Shown here one piece after another: positions 1 to 6,310 of a stretch of DNA of 11,921 bases. The translations under genes and the position numbers were made by a program. Source of the DNA: Scybalomonas sp905214925 (GTDB lineage: Bacteria; Bacillota; Clostridia; Lachnospirales; Lachnospiraceae); NCBI GenBank assembly GCA_905214925.1, contig CAJMOB010000055.1, positions 1 to 11,921 of the forward strand. Reading direction: 5' to 3'. Each line of letters opens with the position of its first letter. Within the stretch, counting starts at the first letter, position 1. The notes under the pieces are model-generated. The model had not been told where the DNA came from. It searched no databases and saw only the letters and a program-made list of their open reading frames with translations.

Positions 1-230
1 ACGGAAGTGGCGTAGATCGTGTGATTTTAAGCGGAATTCACGATTACTATGAGCCAGAATTCTTAGTAGGAAAGACATTACTTGCAATCACAAACCTTCC
101 ACCACGTAAGATGATGGGAATTGATTCTTGTGGTATGATCATCTCCGCTACACACCTTGTAGAAGGAAGAGAAGGACTCAATGTTCTGATCCTTGATGAC
201 CAGATTCCAGCAGGAGCAAAATTGTACTAA
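1..230 (+). CDS. metG: Methionyl-tRNA synthetase, C-terminal end (partial, 5' end outside window)
   Basis: The frame is open from base 3 to the TAA at 228-230 and has no start of its own in the window. The residues (GVDRVILSGIHDYYEP, then LVGKTLLAITNLPPRKMMGI, then ending IPAGAKLY) are those of the Trbp111/EMAP-II-like tRNA-binding OB-fold. In many Clostridia this fold is fused to the C-terminus of MetRS, where it helps dimerisation and tRNA binding. Only about 75 residues are visible, so the catalytic domain is not seen here. A stand-alone tRNA-binding protein is the main alternative, because the other window end carries the start of the same kind of domain. The gene reads toward the mobile element, and a terminator follows 133 nt after the stop. 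Confidence 0.85.
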   Translation, partial: GSGVDRVILSGIHDYYEPEFLVGKTLLAITNLPPRKMMGIDSCGMIISATHLVEGREGLNVLILDDQIPAGAKLY

Positions 231-273
231 GAGCAAGAAGTTTTAAGCTATATTTTAAACAGGAAAACAGGTT

Positions 274-297
274 ACTACACCACATTTACACCAAATT
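274..297 (+). repeat. Candidate left attachment site (attL), 24-nt direct repeat
   Basis: This 24-nt stretch matches 11618-11641 at 22 of 24 positions, including a perfect 13-nt core TTTACACCAAATT. It lies 44 nt after the metG stop, and its partner lies 20 nt after the integrase stop. The spacing and direct orientation are what flanking att sites of a tyrosine-recombinase element should show. The TTTACACC part also occurs inverted at 334-341 and 10271-10278, so the repeat could instead be integrase arm-binding sites with the true crossover nearby. Confidence 0.5.
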
Positions 298-314
298 TTT
301 TAAAAGTCTAAGGG

Positions 315-328
315 AAGGACTCTGCAAA
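315..328. repeat. 14-nt inverted copy of xis-int intergenic sequence
   Basis: AAGGACTCTGCAAA here is the exact reverse complement of 10329-10342, the right arm of the hairpin between xis and int. A GGTGTAAAA motif follows at 334-342 and is repeated at 10271-10279. Shared motifs just inside one end and beside xis/int suggest Int or Xis binding sites or a common regulatory element. The function is inferred from position only. Confidence 0.45.
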
Positions 329-362
329 AGAATGGTGTAAAAGAAAACTAGTAATAAAAGAT

Positions 363-410
363 ACAGTTGAGTGTACCAAAAAAGTTGGTACACCCAGCTG
401 TTTTTTGTTT
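363..410 (+). terminator. Rho-independent terminator downstream of metG
   Basis: ACAGTTGAGTGTACCAA pairs with TTGGTACACCCAGCTGT (17 bp with only G-U wobbles) around a short A-rich loop, followed by TTTTTTGTTT. This is a very strong intrinsic terminator. It would end metG transcription before the element's cargo. If 274-297 is attL, the terminator belongs to the element and insulates it from host read-through. Confidence 0.85.
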
Positions 411-832
411 CTTAAAAATATCTAAATATCAAAAATGGAAGTAATCAGTGTTGTAGTTGGTTATTTTTTATTCTATATCGCACATCAACAAATCAAATAT
501 TTTTATATATTTCCCAGAAGACCCTGTAAAAATGCCTCTCAGCCTTTCGTTATATAGAAGGATATTTAATAATATCAATCTTTGTACATTGACAATTGAA
601 TAGCTTTTGAATATGAGGATACCTGAATTGAATATGCATACGGCGTGTCTTTTCAGAGCATACAATCCTAAAAGAAGAGGGTTAGGGAACGGAAATATTT
701 GAAAGCGTAATAAAAGGATTTATTAACTGCGAAAGAGATAGATTAATAAAAACTATATGTGTAGGTGATGAAGTGAAAAAAACTATATCTACACTTGATT
801 TTTTTGATACAGAATTGAAAGGAATGATATTT
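411..832. other. Gene-free left-end stretch of the element
   Basis: Very AT-rich, with no convincing gene. It contains a sigma-A-like promoter (589-617) and a 29-codon ATG frame at 613-702 that has no good ribosome site. The frame of the downstream 98-aa gene is open back to base 686 without an ATG; a GTG at 773 is the only conventional alternative start. No tRNA, CRISPR repeat or insertion sequence was seen. Confidence 0.5.
589..617 (+). promoter_or_regulatory. Sigma-A-like promoter for the 833-1129 gene
   Basis: A perfect -35 hexamer TTGACA (589-594) is followed 17 nt later by TATGAG (612-617), which matches four of six -10 consensus positions. It faces the small gene starting at 833, leaving a leader of roughly 210 nt. 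No other promoter was seen between the metG terminator and that gene. Confidence 0.5.
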
Positions 833-1129
833 ATGACAAGATTAACAAAGTATGAGAAGGAAACTATTATTCTTACAAATGAGGAAGATGATTTTTGGAA
901 TGTGTTCACTTACAACAAACGATTGCAACGTAGATTTATAGCTTTTGCTGAAGCGTATCCAGAAAATTGTCGATTCAAGAGCCAGAATAATGAAGGTGGA
1001 ATGACATTTGAGATAGATAAAGGCAGGATGTCGGTTCGTCTGACAGCACCATATTCGGAAGAGAGAAGGCAAATTGCACAGGATTATGGAAAAAGATGCG
1101 GACTTAATAGTAGCGCAAATGTCTCTTAA
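833..1129 (+). CDS. Small conserved accessory protein of Firmicutes mobile elements (98 aa), function unknown
   Basis: I chose ATG 833 because AAAGGA (818-823) sits 9 nt upstream. The GTG at 773 would add 20 residues but its AGGTGAT is too close. The product is soluble and charged, with no signal peptide or membrane segment. Its beginning (LTKYEKETIILTNEEDDFWN) and layout resemble a group of roughly 90-100 aa proteins that I recall from Firmicutes prophages and conjugative elements. These are usually left hypothetical, and members share YEKET near the start, an aromatic-rich TYN segment and a proline motif after a basic strand (here RMSVRLTAPYSEERR). This family link is recollection, not a search. 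It stands alone between its own promoter and a hairpin at 1278-1313, so it is probably a monocistronic accessory gene rather than part of the restriction-modification operon. Confidence 0.6.
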   Translation: MTRLTKYEKETIILTNEEDDFWNVFTYNKRLQRRFIAFAEAYPENCRFKSQNNEGGMTFEIDKGRMSVRLTAPYSEERRQIAQDYGKRCGLNSSANVS

Positions 1130-1277
1130 AATATGTGAGGAAGATATTTGGGGCTAAAGATTATAGAGGCAAATATTAGATATGTATAAGTTTATATTGA
1201 ATAGTACTACACAAGATAGTGGTGTTAGAATTAAAATGAATATGGAATAATAGAGAAAGTAAAATTTAAAGAAGATG

Positions 1278-1313
1278 GTGTACACATATATATGGAATTG
1301 TGCACACTTTTTT
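1278..1313 (+). terminator. Hairpin plus T-run: terminator and/or operator before the R-M operon
   Basis: GTGTACACA (1278-1286) pairs with TGTGCACAC (1299-1307), 8 of 9 bp, followed by TTTTTT (1308-1313). As RNA it would be a modest intrinsic terminator for the 98-aa gene. As DNA, the inverted repeat overlaps the -35 region of the next promoter and could be an operator. The sequence does not distinguish the two roles. Confidence 0.5.
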
Positions 1314-1321
1314 GATATAAT
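1293..1321 (+). promoter_or_regulatory. Extended -10 promoter of the R-M operon
   Basis: A perfect TATAAT (1316-1321) is preceded by TGA, giving the extended -10 pattern TGnTATAAT. The -35 position (TGGAAT, 1293-1298, 17-nt spacing) is poor, which is usual for extended -10 promoters. It lies 36 nt upstream of the first gene of the methyltransferase/nuclease operon. The right arm of the 1278-1307 inverted repeat falls between the two hexamers, so a repressor there would block RNA polymerase. Confidence 0.6.
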
Positions 1322-1356
1322 TTTACAATATCATAGTTGATGATTGAGGTAATAAT

Positions 1357-1701
1357 ATGGATGAGAAAAATTTTCGACTTTGGATGGAATCAATAAATAA
1401 TTATCATACAGCTAGAACATATGCTGCAAGATGCCATAGGGTTGAAATGGAAATGAAGATTGATTTAGATGAAGAGTATGCGAAGGATAAAGGGACTTCG
1501 TTACTTGTATTGTTAAAATATTCTAAAAAAGAGGCACGAGATGGTATGAAGCCGGTTTGTGGAATATCGTTTTTGGGAGATGCTGACATATATTCTGGAA
1601 TGCATTCTCTGAGAGCATCTGTTAAAAAATATTTTGCGTATATGAGTTTAAAGACAATGAATCTTGATTCTTCCGAGACGAAGTCCCATAGGAACAAATA
1701 G
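1357..1701 (+). CDS. Small first protein of the R-M operon (114 aa), possible DNA-binding or accessory factor
   Basis: ATG 1357 has GAGGT (1346-1350) 6 nt upstream and is the first gene after the extended -10 promoter. The stop lies 22 nt before the first methyltransferase, so the two are almost certainly co-transcribed. No catalytic motif or classical helix-turn-helix is evident. The layout (TARTYAARCHRVE near residue 20, acidic DLDEEYAKD, then SGMHSLRASVKKYFAYM near residues 80-96) loosely recalls the helical SAM-like core-binding domain of tyrosine recombinases, which also ends in an S-L-R-x-x-x-K-x-F-x-Y-type helix. I have an impression that similar modules occur beside or fused to restriction genes, but cannot confirm it. 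A specificity, control or anti-restriction role is conjecture. The basic C-terminus (KSHRNK) would suit nucleic-acid contact. Confidence 0.7.
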   Translation: MDEKNFRLWMESINNYHTARTYAARCHRVEMEMKIDLDEEYAKDKGTSLLVLLKYSKKEARDGMKPVCGISFLGDADIYSGMHSLRASVKKYFAYMSLKTMNLDSSETKSHRNK

Positions 1702-1723
1702 TAAAGAGAGGTTATAGAGAAAC

Positions 1724-3655
1724 ATGGATCAAATGAATCTGTTCACAATTAATAGTGAACATCAGACATTTAATTATATATGTGATACGCTTGGATGTGA
1801 AAATAATATTCCTGCATGGCCAGACTTGTTTGGAACGGCGATAAGCAAATACTTAAAGGACAATAACATACCAACAATCAGAACACTAAGTTTATTTTCT
1901 GGTGCGGGTGGCTTAGACATTGGATTTCATGATGTTGGTTTTGATATTATTGAGTCCGTAGAAATTGAGAATAAATTTTGTCAAACTCTTGAACTTAATT
2001 CAGGAGAAGGAAAGCGATTTGAACATTCAAAGGTAAACTGTATTGATATTAGAGAGTTTTCGGCAGAACATTTAGGAAAAATTGACTTTATAATTGGAGG
2101 GCCACCTTGCCAGACCTTTAGCGCTGCTGGACGTCGAGCAAATGGTGTTCTTGGAACAACAGATGCACGTGGTGTGTTGTTTCGAGAATATGTTCGTCTT
2201 CTTCAAGAACTATCTCCGATTGGTTTCCTTTTTGAAAATGTGTATGGAATTATAGGTGCTCAGGGAGGTGAGCCGTGGGCCGAAATTCTAAAAAGCTTTT
2301 CAGATGTTGGATACAAACTATTTTATCGGATTGTCGATGCTGCTGATTACGGTGTTCCTCAGCACAGAGAAAGACTTATAATTGTTGGATTAAAAGAAGG
2401 TGAATTTAAATTTCCAAGACCTACACATGGTCCTGATTCACTTGATAATGAATCTTTCTACAATGCTGAAATGGCAGTTTCAGGAGTTGAGTTGACCGAT
2501 GATGAGCGCAAGCCAGGCATAGGTGGGAGATATGGATATTTATTGAATGATATTCCACCAGGCTTAAATTATAGCTTTTACACAGAAAAAATGGGACATC
2601 CCAACCCAGTTTTTGCGTGGCGTTCAAAGTTTTCGGACTTCTTGTATAAAGCTGATCCTAATACGCCGGTAAGAACAATTAAAGCACAAGGAGGTGCATA
2701 TACAGGTCCTTTCCACTGGGATAATAGATTTTTTTCTTATGGTGAGTATAAGAGATTGCAGACATTTCCTGACGACTATGAAATTAGCGGAAGAAAGCAG
2801 ATTGCGGTAAAACAAATTGGTAATTCTGTTCCTCCACAGTTTGCAAGAATGATGGCGATTGCTATTCGGCAACAAGTTTTTAAAACAGAATTTCCTTTTG
2901 AACTATCCTTACTAGATGATAGCGAAGAACTGACATTTAGAAAAAGAAAGAGAGCATTAACAAGTGTATACAGAAAAAAGGCAATGATGGCGATTGAATC
3001 GATTAAGGAAAATCATATTGTTCTTCCCGAAAGTCATTCTTATTTTTGTAGTATGTCGGACAACTTTTTGTTCAAAGAAGTTAAAAAGGAAGATGCAGAA
3101 TATAAAGTTGATGTTTATTGGGAGGAAGAACTTATTATTGAAACGCATTTAATTGACAAACAAGAATCAAAGGATAGAATTAAAATTGAAATTGTTCCAG
3201 CAAATTCAAAATGGACTTTAGGTGTCTCAAAAGTGATTCTTGTCGTTTATGGAAAGGATGCAAAGGACTATACTATCGCATGGAAGACGTTTGATCATGA
3301 GTTAATAATAAATTCAATTAAGGCAGATATTGTTCAACTTAATGGCTATTATCAGCATATTCCCAAAATGAAAAGTATAGTTGAACTACCTGCCACTTTT
3401 AAGTATGGTGAAGTTGTTAATAAGATTGTTAAAGGTAGTAAAGTGGCTTCAATTATTTCATCTGAAGAACTTGCCATCGAATGGGGAGTTTTAGATATAG
3501 ATATAATTGATATTGTAGAATATTTGAGGACACTTGGATATGAAATAAGAAACCACATGACAAATCCTCAGATTGAGGAAGGACACTGGCTAATTCCATA
3601 TGCATTTCCAACGCTTACTCCACAGAGTGTACAATTAAGAAAGAGGGTTAAATAA
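1724..3655 (+). CDS. DNA (cytosine-5-)-methyltransferase with long C-terminal extension (643 aa)
   Basis: Transfers a methyl group from S-adenosylmethionine to C5 of cytosine in its recognition site. The motifs are in the normal order: I LSLFSGAGGLD (55-65), IV GGPPCQ (125-130, catalytic Cys129), VI ENV (171-173), VIII QHRERL (213-218), RLQTFPDDY (344-352) and X GNSVPP (366-371). The target-recognition region should lie between about residues 225 and 340. Two additions are unusual: about 54 residues precede motif I, and about 250 follow motif X, whereas simple m5C enzymes end shortly after it. The extension shows no recognised catalytic motif; its end (DIIDIVEYLRTLGYEIRN, then a beta-rich tail) could be a winged helix. 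GAGAGG lies about 13 nt before ATG 1724; ATG 1733 is an alternative. The stop overlaps the nuclease start by one base, implying translational coupling. Confidence 0.95.
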   Translation: MDQMNLFTINSEHQTFNYICDTLGCENNIPAWPDLFGTAISKYLKDNNIPTIRTLSLFSGAGGLDIGFHDVGFDIIESVEIENKFCQTLELNSGEGKRFEHSKVNCIDIREFSAEHLGKIDFIIGGPPCQTFSAAGRRANGVLGTTDARGVLFREYVRLLQELSPIGFLFENVYGIIGAQGGEPWAEILKSFSDVGYKLFYRIVDAADYGVPQHRERLIIVGLKEGEFKFPRPTHGPDSLDNESFYNAEMAVSGVELTDDERKPGIGGRYGYLLNDIPPGLNYSFYTEKMGHPNPVFAWRSKFSDFLYKADPNTPVRTIKAQGGAYTGPFHWDNRFFSYGEYKRLQTFPDDYEISGRKQIAVKQIGNSVPPQFARMMAIAIRQQVFKTEFPFELSLLDDSEELTFRKRKRALTSVYRKKAMMAIESIKENHIVLPESHSYFCSMSDNFLFKEVKKEDAEYKVDVYWEEELIIETHLIDKQESKDRIKIEIVPANSKWTLGVSKVILVVYGKDAKDYTIAWKTFDHELIINSIKADIVQLNGYYQHIPKMKSIVELPATFKYGEVVNKIVKGSKVASIISSEELAIEWGVLDIDIIDIVEYLRTLGYEIRNHMTNPQIEEGHWLIPYAFPTLTPQSVQLRKRVK

Positions 3656-4938
3656 TGACAGAAAAGAAAAAAGAAATTCATCTTGATGTTTATGAAAATA
3701 GATACGAATTGCATCAGAACGAAGTGGTAAATATATACTATGAAGGATTTCAAAATGCAGAAACTCAACAGAGATATGCAAAAATTACTCAAGAACTTGA
3801 CAATGGATATCTTGATACAATGATTTCAAAACTTGGAGAAATAGATTTTTCTGATTTAGCAGATAACAATAAAATTTTAATCAAAAATTTAGTAAATGGT
3901 ATCACAAGTGAAGTTGGAAGAGCACTTGTAGGAGTTGCCTTTTTACAAATGACAATTAAGTCAATTTGTCCAGATCAATCTATTCGGTTACATAAAGGAG
4001 CAACAAGAAGAGGTTCATTTTCTTGGGTTGATGGTATTTCGATGAGAACATTAGATCGAAATTATAATACTCCTTTTTTACGTAAATATGGTTTACTTAA
4101 TGTTAATCGAGATGGAGTCTTTATGACTAGATCTTTAGCTGAGAATTATCCATATTCAAAACTATATAAAGCTGAAATGCGAGGACCACTAAAAGAGTGG
4201 ATTGAAATAGTTGACGCTTTAGAAGATCGTTCTATGCCTGCAATATTAGGGTTGTACTATTTGACAGCGCAGATGAAGAATCGTTCTGATACATTTTCAA
4301 AAATGGCAGATCAGGCTATCGAACTGGCTGACAACTATAAAGATACCTCGTTCGACAATATAAAAGCTTTTATGGTGAGCTTTGTAAATAATACCGAGTA
4401 CTCTGCGCGCGCCTTTGAAGTTACTATTCATGGATTTATGCAAGCAATGGCAGAGAGTAATCTTTTAGGTGATCTAGATTTAGTTCCACTATCACAAATG
4501 AGATCTGCAAACAAAAAACATGGAAATATTGGAGATATTGAACTGAAGGATGGCAAAGTTATTGTTGAATCTTGGGATGCTAAATATGGTAAGCCGTATT
4601 TACGAGATGAACTTGAAGAGCTACGAGATAAAATTATGGAGTCGCCTGGGGTTAAGGTGGCAGGATTTGTTGTTGACTCTGAAGTGGACAGACGAAAAGA
4701 TATTATTCGACGAGCTGAAGAAATTGAATCAGAAACAGGAGTAGAAATTCTGCTATTTTCTTTTGAGGAGTGGATTGAATATCAAACAAAGAGAATTTCT
4801 AAATCCGAATTAGCTCATATCGGTAAAAGATGGTTACTTGCTGTCGTAGAGTCATTTTCTCAACGTCGGTTGGAAATTGCGCCTATCGACGAGCCTTGTG
4901 AGGCATGGATTCAAGATTTGATTACAAAATTAATATGA
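3655..4938 (+). CDS. Putative type II restriction endonuclease, PD-(D/E)xK-like (427 aa)
   Basis: The gene is sandwiched between two cytosine methyltransferases and coupled to the first (TAATG overlap), which is the usual place for the cognate nuclease. I do not recognise the family by name. A plausible PD-(D/E)xK active site is visible: Asp294 in NIGDIELKDG, then Asp308-Ala-Lys310 in VIVESWDAKYGK, on predicted adjacent strands 14 residues apart, with Glu255 in the preceding helix (AFEVTIHGF) as a possible further acid. The N-terminal 250 residues contain a conserved-looking basic/aromatic segment (RLHKGATRRGSFSWVDGISM, 111-130) that could bind DNA and determine specificity. It has no signal peptide, membrane segment or ATPase motif, so an ATP-dependent type I or III enzyme is unlikely. 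The nuclease call rests on context plus this motif. Confidence 0.7.
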   Translation: MTEKKKEIHLDVYENRYELHQNEVVNIYYEGFQNAETQQRYAKITQELDNGYLDTMISKLGEIDFSDLADNNKILIKNLVNGITSEVGRALVGVAFLQMTIKSICPDQSIRLHKGATRRGSFSWVDGISMRTLDRNYNTPFLRKYGLLNVNRDGVFMTRSLAENYPYSKLYKAEMRGPLKEWIEIVDALEDRSMPAILGLYYLTAQMKNRSDTFSKMADQAIELADNYKDTSFDNIKAFMVSFVNNTEYSARAFEVTIHGFMQAMAESNLLGDLDLVPLSQMRSANKKHGNIGDIELKDGKVIVESWDAKYGKPYLRDELEELRDKIMESPGVKVAGFVVDSEVDRRKDIIRRAEEIESETGVEILLFSFEEWIEYQTKRISKSELAHIGKRWLLAVVESFSQRRLEIAPIDEPCEAWIQDLITKLI

Positions 4939-4953
4939 AGGGAAACAGAGAAA

Positions 4954-6024
4954 ATGATTACAGCAGTATCGTTATTTACTGGTGCTGGAGGGATGGACAT
5001 TGGATTTGAAAAAGCAGGTGTCAAAATTGTTTTAGCAAATGAAATTGATAAAATGGCCTCAAAAACATATTTGACTAATCATCCAGATGTTAATCTCATT
5101 GTTGATGATATAAATAATATAAGCGATGAATTGGCGAAGTATAAAGGCGTAGATTTGGTTTTCGGTGGTCCGCCATGTCAAGGATTTTCGGTAATTGGAA
5201 AAATGGATCCGAAAGATGTTCGGAGCCAGCTGATTTGGTCGTTTCTTCATGCGGTAGAAATCATCAAACCAAAAGCATTTGTAATGGAAAATGTAAAGTC
5301 TCTTGCTTACATAAAAAAATGGAAGCCTGTAAAAGAGGAATTTCTTGAAAAGGCAAATGATTTAGGGTATGGATGTGTTCCATTTATTTTAAATGCAGCT
5401 GAGCATGGAACTCCACAAAAAAGAGAGAGAGTATTTTTTATCGGAATACGTCATGATTATGATTTTGGAGATACTATGCAGATGTTATTGGATAAACAAA
5501 AACGTAAAGCCCCAGTAATTAGAGATTTGTTTAAAGATTTGGGCCCAGCAGGGACATCTCAAAATCCTAAAACATGTAATGCAAAAATCACTTATGCTGA
5601 GCGACCAGTTATGCGAAAAATACCATATGATTGTTTGATGTTCAATGGAATAGGACGTCCAATCAATCCTGATGGCTATTCAAGAACAATCACTGCTTCT
5701 CAAGGAGGAAATATGACATTGATTGTTGATGAAGAATATCTACATGATCAAACAGCAAATAACTGGATTCAAGAGTATTATGATAAATTGGTAAGTGGAG
5801 AAATTAAACCTGCATTTGCAGAAGCTCCGAGTCGTCTTCGTAGATTAACAATTAATGAGACGAAAAGAATACAAACATTTCCTGACGAGTATATATTTTG
5901 TGGTGCAAAAACGAACGTGTATAAACAGATAGGAAATGCAGTTCCTTGTGAAATGGCAAAATCTGTTGCAAGTGCAGTAGTAGAATATCTTAATAATGAT
6001 CAAGTCAAAGGCGATCAACTGTAA
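4954..6024 (+). CDS. Second DNA (cytosine-5-)-methyltransferase (356 aa)
   Basis: A compact m5C methyltransferase of normal length. Motif I VSLFTGAGGMDIGF starts at residue 5, motif IV GGPPCQGFS is at 71-79 (catalytic Cys75), VI MENV at 111-114, VIII QKRERV at 155-160, RIQTFPDEY at 305-313 and X QIGNAVPCEMA at 325-335. The variable region between about 190 and 300 would hold the target-recognition domain; it differs clearly from that of the 643-aa enzyme, so the two probably do not methylate the same strand or site in the same way. ATG 4954 has AAGGGA (4938-4943) 10 nt upstream and starts 15 nt after the nuclease stop. The last codons form the left arm of the operon terminator. Confidence 0.95.
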   Translation: MITAVSLFTGAGGMDIGFEKAGVKIVLANEIDKMASKTYLTNHPDVNLIVDDINNISDELAKYKGVDLVFGGPPCQGFSVIGKMDPKDVRSQLIWSFLHAVEIIKPKAFVMENVKSLAYIKKWKPVKEEFLEKANDLGYGCVPFILNAAEHGTPQKRERVFFIGIRHDYDFGDTMQMLLDKQKRKAPVIRDLFKDLGPAGTSQNPKTCNAKITYAERPVMRKIPYDCLMFNGIGRPINPDGYSRTITASQGGNMTLIVDEEYLHDQTANNWIQEYYDKLVSGEIKPAFAEAPSRLRRLTINETKRIQTFPDEYIFCGAKTNVYKQIGNAVPCEMAKSVASAVVEYLNNDQVKGDQL

Positions 6025-6049
6025 TTACTCAGTTGGTCGTTTTTGTTTT
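6013..6049 (+). terminator. Intrinsic terminator ending the R-M operon
   Basis: GATCAACT (6013-6020) pairs with AGTTGGTC (6031-6038) across a 10-nt loop, followed by GTTTTTGTTTT. The left arm is inside the last codons of the second methyltransferase and the loop contains its stop codon. It separates the cargo operon from the mobilisation genes. Confidence 0.75.
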
Positions 6050-6119
6050 GCTCATTTGCAAAAACTGATGTGTTTGATTGGGGACAGAATCAAGAACTTC
6101 GGATTTTATTGAGCAGGTG

Positions 6120-6294
6120 TACAGAGGGGGCAACCCTTTGTGCATGGGTACAGGGAATGTAATACCCCTGTGCAGGTTAAGGGCGGCAGCCATTGCCCAG
6201 TTAAGAGACGTTTCGTCACTTAGTACTGGGTATTTCCTGACGATAAAGGCAGGATTTATGGCAGCTTCGCTGCAGTTTTCTGCGAGAACAGAAA
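6120..6294 (+). other. Candidate oriT / structured leader of the relaxase gene
   Basis: MobV relaxases nick an oriT just upstream of their own gene, and this 285-nt intergenic stretch is the only structured candidate. It holds several short inverted repeats: GTACAGGG/CCCTGTGC (6148-6173, one G-U pair), GGGC/GCCC (6181-6198), GACG-TTT-CGTC (6207-6217), GCAGC-TTC-GCTGC (6261-6273) and TTTCTG/CAGAAA (6277-6294), plus a GTTAAG direct repeat (6176-6181, 6200-6205). It is G/C-richer than its neighbours. The last hairpin abuts the ribosome site of the relaxase gene and may regulate its translation. I cannot place the nick site. Confidence 0.5.
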
Positions 6295-6310
6295 GAAAGG
6301 AGACGACAAA

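Noticed and set aside
613..702. 29-codon ATG frame (MRIPELNMHT...)
   Set aside because: Its ATG overlaps the -10 hexamer of the predicted promoter and has no Shine-Dalgarno sequence.
1182..1250. 22-aa ATG frame between the small accessory gene and the R-M operon
   Set aside because: Too short, no good ribosome site and no recognisable product; the 1130-1277 stretch otherwise shows nothing supportable.
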